Assembly (NCBI GenBank): GCA_020064725.1
Contig: JAGTWJ010000001.1
Coordinates: forward strand, 5,828,001 to 5,892,000
Origin: Drechslerella dactyloides
Lineage: Eukaryota > Ascomycota > Orbiliomycetes > Orbiliales > Orbiliaceae
Direction: 5' to 3'
Length of the DNA stretch: 64,000 nucleotides
Shown here: in pieces, positions 48,701 through 60,074 of the stretch
Layout of the letters: each line of letters opens with the position of its first letter
Position numbering within the stretch: the first letter of the stretch is position 1
Made by a program: the position numbers and the translations under genes
Notes under the pieces: model-generated
Told to the model about the DNA's origin: nothing
Seen by the model: only the letters and a program-made list of their open reading frames with translations
The model's database searches: none

Positions 48701-51572
48701 TTGACAAGATATACTACGACGCGCAGGGTCGACAAAGCCACGGCAGCCTCTTTGCTGGAGACCGAGAGTGGTATTTCGAGTACCTATACTGCGCCACACC
48801 TCCAAACAGTCGAGAGATCTTGAAAGCGCGGTATACCTCGCTTGATCCCAATTACACTGCCATATACTCGGTATATTGGTGTATCGTCCCCTTGCGTGAA
48901 GACGGTAACCCTCAAACCTGGAAGCCCTACGATAAAATCACAAGACTCGTCTATACGTTCAACGAGCGGTCCTGGGACGTCACCTGGACCTACGCACACC
49001 CGCGCCATCCAACACTGTCAACGGTGTTCTTGGAGCGCGATGAGATTCGCTTCCAGGATCAGCCACCTCGTGAGGCCTTGCAGGATGTATACGGGTTCTA
49101 CAAGAAGCCGAAAGATCTCGGATTTGAATCTGAGGATATGCTCTTCTTCCACCCGCCCAGTCGAATTGGTTCCAGATTCGCTGCGAGTCTGGGGCGAAGC
49201 AAGCCTTCGTTCTTTTCGTTCTCTAAGCAGAAAGTCGTTTACGGACCCATCAATACAGCTAAGCTGCGGACAATTCTCTGGCAGCAGTGGGCGTCAGCTG
49301 AAAACCTCGACGCAGTGTCAGCTTGCTATATCGATGAGCTGATCCTTCGTGAAGAGCCGCTGCTGCGGGAGTACTGGACTCTCAGAGACCGAGGCCATTT
49401 CAAGCGTGCGAACCAGTACATCCGCCAGAATATTAACATCATAGCCGCTACAATAGAGATCACGGACGACGTTTCTCAGAACACATGGCTGAGCATCAAG
49501 GTTGGAGACCTTTTAACGATGGGTGGGGCAAAGGATGCTACACATCTAACGCTGAGACCCGAAGATTGCTACCAAGACACCTATGACAAACTGTCGGTTA
49601 CGTTCCTCGATACTGGGTGCTGGCCCGATGCTCCCGGTGGCGTCAGTGCCTGCCGTCGCGACTTAGTCAATGGCCATACAACGATCCGGAACCACGTCCT
49701 CGTAGAATCCGCGAGCGACTATGGGGTTCCCCGCCATCAGATCGAGCGTAATGTCAACTCGATGCAAGTTATTCCGCTGTGGGGTCTTGAGGGCAGGACT
49801 CCAAACCACGGGCTCTTCGATAATCTCCTCGACACGCAAGTCGAGAACCGCATTAGAGATACTGATATCAAGGAAGACGTTGTGGGGACATTCATACCCT
49901 TGCTCAAGACGCTCATCAAGGGCGCTCGACAAGTACGGTACAGCAATGAAGACCTGGTGACGTACACGAACGTCATCCTCAACATGAGCAAGTATTTCGA
50001 GGAGAAAGACTACAACAAATCGTGGCGTGCAAAGGAGACGCTGGAAGCGTGGCGACAGGCGTGGATGACGGAAGACGACGACGCAAATATAAACAACCCA
50101 TCCACGTTCCTCAAGATCGAAATGCCGAGCTTGTTCGACTTTGACAGCGCGCTCGAGCTGTTCATCTGCTATTTCTTCGTGTATCACTGCCGAATCCCGG
50201 ACGCGCCGCCGACGGTGTTCCAGAGCACGCACCATGGCATCGGGTCGCTTTACGGCATGATTCTCAAGCTGCGCAGGGGTGTCACATGGGGTATCTGGGA
50301 CCACGGTCTTATGTGGCGGGAGAACTGTTTGAACATCTCGACGGCGCAGTGTCAGTTGGCGATACCGGTGCAGAATATGCTGTTAGGCATGATGAAGTTG
50401 GCTGCGAATCTGGCGTACTTTCACGCGGATGTGCTCCTTCCCAGTACGAGCGTCTACAGTCCGTAAGTACAAAATCTGATGATATGACCTTATTAAACAG
50501 TTCGACTGATTTGTGTGAAACTAGCGACTGGGAAGTGGAACTGGGCACCGACGCGGGTTTGAGACAATCCCGGAAGGAGTTCAGACGTAAGATCGATCCG
50601 GTGGCCAATGGTACAGACGACATGGGCTCGTTACAGCCAGTTACAGAATCCATCTCGTCGGAGCCAACGGTGGTCATGTTGTCGAACGCGCAAGCCATCA
50701 AGGACATCAAGAATGCCATTCGGGCAGCGGACGTGATTATTAACACATTCGGGTTCAAGAACTACCATTTAGCAATCTATGATGCTATCGACAGAGTACC
50801 GGCACATACGGTCGAGATACTCAAGATCATCGCTTCACGCGGATTAACGGGCCTCGTCAAGCTCGGCGGGCTGGGTAGTCCTAAGACAGCGCTCAAAGGA
50901 GCCTGGCTGTTCATGAATTCGAGCTCATCCGAAGATCTACCTCGGGTCATCGGTGAGGCGGCACTGAACGGCATCCCCATCGCCGCGACAGAGGCCGGCG
51001 CAGCAGCACGGGTGCTCGTAGACCCGGATGATCCGGACGCTCGTTACGGAGAGGTAGTGCCGCCGAACGATCCAGTCGCGCTGGCGCGAGCACAGCTAAG
51101 CTTGCTGGCAATGCTCGGTCCGTGGGCAAAGTATACAGAAGACGCAGTCCAGCCGCCACCGCTGCCGGAGACATTCACGCCCGAGGACCGGGAATGGATT
51201 TCAAGACGCATGTACGAGAAGGCGGACGACCGGCGCAAGTTGGGGCTACGGCTGCGTGAAGTCGTTCCGCGCAGCTTCCACAACGAACGATACCTGCGGG
51301 AGCATGAGCAGATGTATTGGGCGCAGAGTTTCCGTAGCAAGCAACGGAGAGACCCCGCGCTCACGGCCCTGGCTGCGCGACAGAATCGCCTGGGCCGGAC
51401 GTGTAGCATGCGGGTCGAGGAACGGACAGAGCTGTACAGCATGTGGGAGCGGGAAGGGCGGTGGCAGGACTTCGATGAGCCGGAGAACAGATGGAGCAAA
51501 TGGCAGGAGGGAAATGCGGCGAAGAGCGAGAGACGCAAGGCCATGAGCTGGTTGGGAGGCGAGGAAGTCTGA
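42704..51572 (+). CDS. gtb3: Giant multi-spanning GT4 glycosyltransferase (Gtb3/Gt4c-like)
   Basis: Exons are 42704-45472, 45538-46335, 46389-46651, 46710-46875, 46945-50462 and 50525-51572. All joints keep frame, giving 2853 aa. Order: an N-terminal TM helix (about 28-50), a soluble alpha/beta region to about 850, then about ten TM helices (from about 865 to 1380, e.g. YLLGIIDILLLTFLG and MIISALIGFFTGVALHL). A long cytosolic part follows, and finally a PelF-like GT4 domain. GT4 marks are STHHGIGSLYG near 2425, IWDHGLMWRE near 2448, LVKLGGLGSPKTALKGA, and near 2634 SSSSEDLPRVIGEAALNG with the donor-site Glu pair, then PPNDPVALA. In Aspergillus the matching protein is the proposed polymerase/exporter of galactosaminogalactan, using UDP-sugars on the cytosolic face. 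Family assignment is from remembered architecture; gene identity is likely but not proven. The start at 42704 is the first ATG of the open frame. Confidence 0.88.
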
Positions 51573-52015
51573 TGCTTAGCCGCTACGTGTGTCGTTTGAT
51601 ATATACATTTTTGCATTGAAGTTTGGTGTTCTGTTCGTTTCGCGCAGGTCTCGGATATCATAGCGTTCAGACTGGAGTAACTCGAATTCATTGGAATCCT
51701 GCGCTTTCATTATGTAGACACATTTCAATACAATACCACCTACAAAAATGACATCCTCGTATACGATCCCGTGATATCTGTGCAGTTGGGATGACGTCTA
51801 TCGGGCGTCGATTACATAAGCACGGATTGTGGCTGGATGAGCCGGCCGCCGGATGCGGCTCCTCCATCGCATCGCATCTACACTTTTAATTAAAACATCA
51901 ACTTCCTGAATGACGACCCATCGCGACAGCCGCCCAGCGAAATTAACTTGGCGCGCAAGCCCGGCTGGACCATCACGGATTCGACCAAACCAAACGAACC
52001 CCCGCTTCCGCCAAA
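51573..52015. other. Intergenic, GT4 3' end to GPHR start
   Basis: 443 bases between two genes on the same strand. No gene or named element seen. Confidence 0.5.
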
Positions 52016-53805
52016 ATGGACCTGTCGGCGGATCAATGCACCGATGATAGCTGCGTCCCGCCAGGGCTTCGCACGCCGTCGTCTTCCTTTTTCTTCTCAT
52101 CCTCGCTCATAGTCGTCGCGCTATCGTCGGTTCCGTTCCTCGCAACGTTCGCCTTTGTCGCGCTCGGCGCTTTCTTCCGCTTGTTCCCGTACCTGACGGG
52201 CGACCCGCAGCATCAACTTCCTCATGCGCCGACGCTAATCCTCCAACCCGGCGGGTCGCGAACCCCCGACCATGGGAACGGAACGGTGTACCGCCGTTTC
52301 GCGGCCGGCGTGTTTGCAATCACCCTTGCCGTCACGGGAGTGCTAGCCGAGCTGATACTCTGCGAGATCATGGAGTGGGGGGACACGACGGCGCGGTGGT
52401 TCTGGTTCCGGTGCACGATCAATGTGCTGCTGCTGCTTGTCGTCGTCGTCGTGCCGTTGCTTGAAATACATTCGCTGCTCGCCCGGCGGGGCGAGGCGGA
52501 CGCTACGGCTACGGTTTCGACTGCGGGTGCAGGGCAGAAGGCGTGGAAGCGACGGACCAGGGCTGTTGCTGTAGCGGCGGTTTTCGGCTGCTGGATTTGG
52601 GCGTTTTACAAACTGGGAGATTACCTGCCGTTGCCGCCGATTGATCTCACGCTGTTCCCGTACGGGTACGATAGCGTGTCGTTTGAGAAGACGGCGAAGG
52701 GGATCAGCGACGAGTGCTTGAGTCGGCTGGGCGTAATTGGTGTGTCGGTATGTTCACGCTGCTCTGCAGACTTTCCATCATGTGCTATCGTATCTACAGA
52801 GGCTAACGAATGTAGTTGATGGCCCTTCTGTCGGGTTTTGGCTGCATATCCGCCCCGTGGCAATGCTTCACGCGCAAGCAGAAGCCCGCGACGGACGACG
52901 ACCTCCGCCGCGCACAAGGCGGCCTCGAAGCCGCGACGCAAATGCTCGACACGAAGCGGATGAAGCTAGCACAGGTCGAGCGCAAGCTCGAGAATAAGGC
53001 AGCGGCAGCCGGCAGCGACGGCTTCGTCAACAAGGTGATGTCGTCGCTGCGCGGCGGATCGGACGACCTACGCGAGGCGTCATCGCTGCAGATGGAGATC
53101 GCGGGTCTCGCTTCGATGCAAGCCGCGCTGGCGAACGAAACGTCCGGCATCGCAACCCGGATCAGAGACCAGGCGAGGGCCAAGACGGCCGTCGGCAGAC
53201 TCTACGCGATTGGAAGATTCGCGTTCGCAGTCTACTGTCTCTACAGAATTTCCTCGACCGTCGCACTACGCTTCTCAACATGGACATCGGCATCCGCCGC
53301 TATGGGGCCCGGCGATGCGGGCGACGCGGCATCCACGTTCTCCCAGCGTGACCCGATCAATAATTTCCTGGCCGTCGTCGCCAAACACTACCACGGCAGT
53401 CTGGACCGGGAGGCGTGGCGGCGGAACGTCGGCTTCGCGTTCTCCGGTGTCATCATCCTCGGCTCGCTGAATTCGGTGCTGACGACCTTCAGCATGGTGA
53501 CGAAGGCTGCGCCGGCGGTATGGGGCCATGCGGGGCTGGCGCTCGCGGTGAGCCAGGTGACGGCGGTGTATGTCCTGTCGGCGGCGGTGCTGCTGCGCAG
53601 CTCGCTGCCGCGGGATATGGGCAGCGTGCTGGGGAGTGCGCTCGGGGTCATGCTAGACGTGCGGTGGGTGGACGGGTGGTTCGACGAGGTTTTCTTGGCG
53701 GGTTGCGCGATCACGCTTGTGTGTTTGGTCGTCGTGCGGCGGTTTCGAGAGGAGGGCGAGCTGAGTGAGGAGGATCTGCTAGAGCGAGGGAGTAAGCTGA
53801 ATTAA
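52016..53805 (+). CDS. Golgi pH regulator (GPHR) family membrane protein
   Basis: Exons are 52016-52747 and 52816-53805, 573 aa. The family is a set of nine-helix anion channels that keep the Golgi lumen acidic; plant members were once proposed as ABA receptors (GTG). Here TM helices are near residues 32-62 (VVALSSVPFLATFAFVALGAFF), 94-118, 130-152 (INVLLLLVVVVVPLLEI) and 182-200. The conserved GVIGVSLMALLSGFGCISAPW spans the splice joint. A charged coiled loop of about 120 residues follows (DDLRRAQGGLEAATQ...), then four more helices to the end. The loop plus the GFG(C/A)xxxP motif is diagnostic for GPHR. The tail EEGELSEEDLLERG is acidic. Length is normal. It follows the GT4 gene on the same strand; both concern the secretory pathway, but co-regulation is not shown. 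Confidence 0.92.
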
Positions 53806-54410
53806 CGGGAGTGCGACGATACAGGGCGTCTTGAGCACCTTTCATATGCATGGTAAGCGGGGAGCGGGCGATTGTAAGATTTGGGATGGCATTGGCGGTG
53901 AAGGTCGATATATGCATGGCGTTGATGCTTTTACAGGGTTATAGGTCGACGGGCGTCGACTCTGGGTATTATAGTCTGTGGTCTTTTCTTTGCTGGCAGG
54001 GCATAGCGGGCGTATACATAGCATATGCATGTATTAATACGTATTTTTGTCAGAGAGCGAGGTTCAATAGAGCATCCTCAGCCATCCGCATTCGAGCTAG
54101 GTCGCGCGTTATCAACAGCATCCTCCAGAAGTTATTCCGTGTCTTTTTTCAATACGGTGATAGAATTGGTATGCATTCTAGACAATAGGTATAGTGCAAA
54201 CAAAACATGAAATCATGAAACTCTCAATTACAACATAGCTCATACAAGAATGCATGTATACACAGAAGTAAACACTCATACAGATTAACAGTCGACAATC
54301 GGTACATAGGTATGTGCATGCGACAAATTACTACTCTCTTACAACCTCATAACCTTAAAAATATATATCCCTTCACGATATATATCTTCACAGCTGGCTT
54401 CATCGATCCC
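53806..54410. other. Convergent 3' intergenic region
   Basis: 605 bases between the GPHR stop and the stop of the minus-strand gene. It becomes AT-rich from about 54190. No gene. Confidence 0.5.
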
Positions 54411-56188
54411 TTAACTGAAGAAGGGCGTTGGCCGTCGCGACGACGTCTGCTCGCCCTCGATACCGCCATAGCCACTCTCGTCGGCGATGCCACCGATCTC
54501 CTGCCCGTGTAGACCACCGGCGGGTGAGACGGTGGTCATCGGGCCGTACTGCACCGTCGGCACGTCGGGCTGCGGCGCCGGCTGTCTGCGATGGCGGATG
54601 ACGAAGAAGGCGATGATACCCGCGATGATCACGACGGCGAGACCGCCGCCTACGCCGCCGCCGACTGCAGCGGGGATAACGTTGGTGGTGCTTGCTTCCG
54701 CGGTTTCCGTTGGCGTGGGCGTTGGCGACGGGGATCTGCGAGGGGTCGGCGAGTCGAAGGGGGTATCCGGGAAGGGAAAATCGTCCGTCGGTGACGGTGA
54801 CGGCGATGGCGACGGCGATGGCGATGGCGATGGCGCTGGCGTTAGCGGGGTGTCAGGCAACGGCGTGAGGAACGGGTCATCGGGTGTCGGCGTCGGCGTC
54901 GGGAACTCGGAAGGAAAGTCTGGCGTTGGCGACGGTCCGAAGAAATCGGACTGCTGGATGCCTGAGTCCGGGAAGAACTGCCGTTTACGCACTTCATTGT
55001 ACATCGCCGTGCGGATTTCCGCCGCCACTCTCTTCGCGCCGGGCCCCTGCGGCTTGCCCTTCCTCGGCCGCTGAACGGGCCTCCACTCCGCCTTCGCCTT
55101 CTCGAACGTCGACACCTCGCGTTCAAAGTCCGTCCGCAGCAAGCGACCGGCAACGTGACTATCCGCCGGCGACATGCCGATGAAAATCATAGCGTGCTCG
55201 AGCTGCCGGATGAAATACCCCAGCTCCGCATCCGTCACGGCCATGAACCTGTGCGCCTCGCGCAGCCCGCGGCCGTTGTACGCCGGCAGCGTCGGCGGGT
55301 TGATGTCGCAGGAGAGCATCTGGGCGAGATACCGCTCCATCTGCGAGCGCATGCGGCCCTGCGTGGTGCGCGCGTACTGGTGCGCGTTCGGGCAGCCGAT
55401 GGGTGTGAACGCGGAAATATCGACGTCGGGGTGAGCTCTGAATCTGCTTTTCTGGGCGCAGGACCCCCTTCCGGCCATACCGTCGAGGAAGTTCACGGCG
55501 GCGGGTTTGCCGTCGCGGTTGGAGGAGGCGTAGGCCCCGTTGAAGAAGGGGAGGACGTCGACGCGGCGGCCGTCGTAGCGGCCGGAGCGGAGGAGGCCCA
55601 TGTCTGCCGGGTGGGTGTAGACGCTGTAGTTGCCGATGAAGGCGACGTCGAGGATCGTCTTGACGAGGGCGGCTTGCGCCTTGGTGTGCGCGAGGCGGTC
55701 GGTGGGGGTGAAGATTTTGGAGGCATAGGTGTGGCAGATGGTGTTTTTGTGGGACCTGAAGACGGGGAGCGGTCTCGACGGGTGGTTTGAAGGCGGCGAC
55801 GACGAGGGTATGTATTTGTTATGCTTGCATTTGTGGAAGAAGGAGGCGAGGGCGGATTGGGTTTTACGAGGTCTGTTCCGTTGATGCCGAAGTCAGTATC
55901 AATCAATGCACTTTGTATCGAGATGCATAACATGCATGATAATTGTATCAAGACAGAAAAGGGTACGCACGGTACGATGAGAGCGAAGAGGGCGAGGACG
56001 ATGAGCAGGGCCGCGAGCACCCATCCCAGCGCCTCGCGGAGAGATATCACGTTGCGATCGCGGTTGTCGTCGTCCTCGTCCTCTTTCGACGTCTGCGTTG
56101 AGAGTGTGGTATTTTGGCGGGCGTCGCCCTTTTCAAAGTCGGCCGAGCGGCGTTTGCGGGACGAAGCGTCCGGCGAGCTCAAAGGCAT
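54411..56188 (-). CDS. Two-TM protein with Ser-Pro repeat stalk, family not recognised
   Basis: Exons are 56188-55971 and 55872-54411, 559 aa. The intron splits a Pro codon just after the first TM helix. There is a short charged cytosolic N-terminus, then TM1 at about 54-73 (LGWVLAALLIVLALFALIV). A cysteine-containing domain of about 270 residues follows, with the blocks HTKAQAALVKTILDVAFIGN, FFNGAYASSNRDG, AAVNFLDG and PIGCPNAH. Next is a Pro/Ser/Thr-rich stalk with an uninterrupted SPSPSPSPSPSPSPSP stretch, then TM2 at about 476-498 (GGLAVVIIAGIIAFFVI), basic RHRR and a tail. I do not recognise the domain. The architecture suggests a cell-surface or wall-facing domain held by two membrane anchors. 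No enzyme function is claimed. The ATG at 56188 is the only one that fits upstream of TM1. Confidence 0.75.
54790..54840 (-). repeat. Hexanucleotide minisatellite encoding (Ser-Pro)n
   Basis: Top strand GGTGAC/GGCGAT/GGCGAC units in tandem, about eight copies, coding for alternating Ser and Pro in the stalk of the two-TM protein. Small third-base differences between copies are present. Confidence 0.8.
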
Positions 56189-57497
56189 GGTGCCGAACTT
56201 GGGCACGACTCCGCAGTTCGACGTGGTTTGCGCTCCTTCCTGCTTGGGCCGTCGCCTCGATCGAGTCAAGTCGGAGACCGGTCGACGTCGTCAATATCGA
56301 TACAGCGAGAAGAATGAATGAAAGCGGAGAGAGAATGGAATCCGATTCAAGAGCTGCGCTCGAGGCTGCGAGCCTTCACGAGTCCCCAAGTTAACAATAC
56401 CAAGACCTCGCTCGCCGTCCCTTACTTCTTCCTCTCTTGCATCTTGCGGCTGGAATTCTAACCCCTTCAGCATCCATCCGGCGGCAGTTGCTGAAATTAA
56501 ATATGCACCCGAGCCTCACCCCCGCAAGTGCACACTAACGGTGGAGCGCACAGACAAGGCCGGCCTGTTCTCCCAAGCCGGACATCAAGAAACAAGTTAG
56601 TTACTTGGTTACTCGACTTGACGTTCGCGTTCGCAAATTGACGGCTCCGCGCGAGCAGACATGAATGTAAGCCATCGGTGGATCCTGGCGCAGCACGACA
56701 TTGGTTATATATAGGCGACTCTGCATGCATGGTGCGGAGCGGAGACCGCTGACAGTCGACGGGCCCTGATTAGGGCGGTGGTCGACTCTCGGGCACGCTT
56801 CCCTCCGAACGGGCGAAGTGCGCTTTCTCCCAAGCTCACGAGTCAGTGGTGCTATGGGCGATAAGGACGGTCCACCTGCAGGACGAACCCAATCAGCCTC
56901 GTAACTGGTGCAGGACGCATAGCGCGGGCTCGCCTTGGCTGGGGCCGTGGCAAACATGCTACAGACTTGGCCGCCTTGGCTCTTGACAGCCTGCGGATCC
57001 TCAGAGGGTGGCCAGCCGGCGGAGGGCGTCCCCTGCAATTTAATATAGATGCATGGGAGAATTCAAGGAAATCAAATCAATCCATCAATGGATCGACTGT
57101 CAAAGAGGTTTCTCGTGTCCAGGAACGCCGCGTTCTTATAGTAAACATGCTGAACATCGAAGAACTCGTACTTGGAAAGACGCGGTGAAAACGGCGGGCC
57201 AGCGAGGGAATCGAAGAGAACTCAAATCAATCACGATACAAACTGGTCTCGTAAACCAAACCCTTCCTTGAGCTGCGAGACCAGTACAAACCCAGTCCGG
57301 AGAAAACGACAGCGGAAAAATTAAACCGGTGCGAAGCAGCAGCAGGGTAATCAAAAAAAAAAAGCCCGTCAAAGAGCATTAACTAGCAAAAAGGAGGAGA
57401 AGCAAACAAGCAAAACTAACAACGTCCGGGAATCAATTGGTGAAGGACAAACTGGCCATTTTAGTCATTCGATCGACAGCTGCAGCTGCAGGCAGCT
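56189..57497. other. Intergenic region, 1.3 kb
   Basis: The promoter of the two-TM gene lies at its left end. An open frame on the minus strand at 56601-57038 has no family signal and is not called. An A11 run lies near 57353. Nothing else seen. Confidence 0.5.
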
Positions 57498-59059
57498 TCA
57501 GTCCTTCGGCTCCACCATCACCCAGTCCTCGCTGTTTTGCACATCGGAATACGACGGCAGGCCTTTCTCTCTGTCGTCCTCGTCGTGCTGCAGAATGGCT
57601 TTGCCCTTGCCTTTATCCCGGGCCGATATGGGCTTCGGGCTGATCGGTGACACCATTGTCTCGTCCTCATCGTCGTCTTCAGCTTTCGCCTTGCCCTTGC
57701 CCTTGTCCTTTGTGCTCCCGCCTTCGTCGCCGGCCAACCCCAGAGCAAAGTCCATCTTGAGCTCCTCGTCGTTCTTCCGCCGCTTTTCGTCCTTTTTCAG
57801 CTGGGCTCTCATCACGAGAAGCTTGAAGTTCTCCAGATCGACCTTTGACGTTCCCGCCATGATGTCCAGCAGCTCGTCCTGCTGCATGTTGTCGACGACT
57901 ATGCGTGCGATCGTCTCCATCGCACCGGTAGCGATTCTCTTGTACGAGATGTACTCCGCGTCCGTCCCGTCTTCGTAGAGCTCCGTGAGCCCCTCCATAC
58001 CGACCGCGAAGAGCTTGCACGCCTTGGCATAGTTATCGACCTTGAAGTCCTTCGCGGCGTCTTGCTCCTTCCACTCGGCTTTACGCAGCGTGATCACGCC
58101 GTGGTGGATCATCATCTGGTACCAGAGTACCATGCTCTCCATGTAGTCTACCTTCGTTTTGATTTCGCTTTCATCTTTGTCTTCGCCCTCTGCATTCTGC
58201 TGCTGCTGCTGCTTGCTGTCGTTGAAGTAGCACATGGGCAGGAACTCCTCCAGCTGTTCGACGGCAGCACCACGCTGCTTGACTTCGTCCCAGTCGACAA
58301 GCTCGCCGAGGACCTGGAACGCCCGCTGGATCAGGTGCTCGGCCTTCCTGGAGGCGAGAATGCGGCTGTCGCCAGGCTGCGCCAGCAGGGAGATGGCAGT
58401 CGTCCGCAGGATCCGGCATTCCAGCAGCTGGATCGGCGGCGGTAGGTAGGCCCTCTCGCGAACGTAGTCCAGCTCGGCGAGGGCGCAGCTGCAGCGTTTG
58501 GCGGCATCGTGGCCGTCGTGGGCGCGCGTGGACAGCAGCGCGAAGTGCAGCTGGCGCTCGGCCTCGCGGATCTTAGCATGGAGGAGATCCAGGAAGAGGG
58601 GCGTCATCGGCGGGGTAACTTCTACATGATCACAAGAATGCATCCGTCAGCATCGGAGATATGATTGATTGATCGCGGAATGCATTCACGCATGCATGCG
58701 TGCGTGCGTTGCCGCGGGAGAAACTCACTGCCACTGCCCCTCCCCCGCCGGGCTTTCAGAGGCAGGACGTCGTACTGCGACGGCCCGTCTTCGTGGTATT
58801 CAAAGCTGCTCGTCCGGCGCTTCTGCAACGGCGGCGGCGGCGGCGGGTCGTCGTCGTCATCATCGTAGTCGCCTCTGACGCCTGCGGTGGAACTCCCACT
58901 GGCGGTACCTGCATTCGAGGAGCCGACTGCTGTTTGCCCGAGGCTGGATTCGGCTGGTGCGGCGGTGGCGGGGTTGGGAGCGGGGACCGGGCTTGCTCCG
59001 CGCATGAGGGTGAGGCCGGGCTCGTCGAAGCCGGGCGGGGGCGGCAGCGCGGGGTCCAT
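57498..59059 (-). CDS. Conserved-looking soluble protein, function unknown
   Basis: Exons are 59059-58729 and 58621-57498, 484 aa; the joint gives GSGKVTPPM and keeps frame. Three parts are visible. The N-terminal third is Pro/Ala/Ser-rich and disordered with an Asp run followed by a Pro run (DDDDDDPPPPPP). The middle (about 115-330) is all-helical with patterns such as KIREAERQLHFALLS, ALAELDYVRERAYLPP, KACKLFAVGMEGLTELYED and ATGAMETIARIVVDNMQQDE, possibly helical repeats of TPR type. The C-terminus is charged (KDKGKGKAKAEDDDEDE, RDKGKGKA) and ends in VMVEPKD. A short polyQ stretch (QQQQQ) sits in a loop. No signal peptide or TM helix. I do not recognise the family. Divergent from the GPI-PLD-like gene with 1.0 kb between starts. 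Confidence 0.7.
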
Positions 59060-60074
59060 CGAGAGGGTATTGTGACTATGACGACAACAGGATCTCGTGC
59101 GGACAGACGTATATTATAAAACCGGGTGCCTGATATATATATTCGGGTACGGCAGGTCGCAGTGCGTATGTATGTATCCTCGGACGGGCTGGCGGTATAC
59201 TCTGTTATCGCGGGTGGAGCGGGCTGTAGATATTGTCGAGCTTGGTTTGGAGATGTCGATGTCGATGGGGAGCGAGGTTGCCGGAACACAAGGCGGATTG
59301 GCAAAGGAACGGCCTCACAGCATCGTCATCGCCGTCGAGTTTGAGAGAGTGATATCGGATTGGAGCTAGCAGGATCGGATCGGTCGATGGCGGCGGTAAA
59401 GCGCAGCTGGGCCGCTATTAATAATCAGACGGCTCTTCGAGTGATGTATTATATTATATTGCAAGCTTCGCGGTTTCTCTCGCGATGGCGGTTGAATTGG
59501 CTGAGCGCAATTGAGGAAGCTTCACACTCCAACGTCACACACACATCGCAAACCCATCACCACCTCCTGCCTCGAGTCCTTATCGACAGACAGCCGTCCT
59601 GGCATCGCTCAATCGAGATACCTGCTCGGGTGCAACCTCGTGAGCCGTCCCTTGGCGCAAGGACCGGCCCCCGAAGCGCATCAGCTGCGGCGGCAAGTCC
59701 CGTTTCAGCTGCTTCCTATCCTGCGACTTCGTCTCGTGGACGCAAGCCATCCGCCCGCGACGGCGTTCCATCATGTCTATATATCTCCAGCATCGCCTCC
59801 TCTCGGTAAGCTGCCCTATCGCCTGCTACCCGCTCGAGCCAGCTCTCGCATTCCATCTTGTGGGAGACAATCGCAGAAGCGTACGTTGCTAATCCGATCG
59901 CACCTCCTCTCGTGCTACCGCCTCTGCTAGTGTCGCCAACAGTGGCCATCCCTGAGTCCGTCGGCCGCCCTTGCATGAGCTCCCTGCTCCAGTCGCCGCC
60001 CCTTGATCGATAGCTCGATCGATCGAACTCAGTCGCCTAGTTCGGATCGCGATTGATAGCCCACGACGGCTGCC
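59060..60074. promoter_or_regulatory. Divergent promoter region, 1.0 kb
   Basis: Between the start codons of the unknown soluble protein and the GPI-PLD-like gene. The right end contains GATCGAT palindromic words (60005-60028). Open frames at 59360-59930 are not supported by any family signal. Confidence 0.4.

Noticed and set aside
56601..57038. 145-codon minus-strand open frame
   Set aside because: No family motif, poor start context, and no splice partners; treated as spacer.
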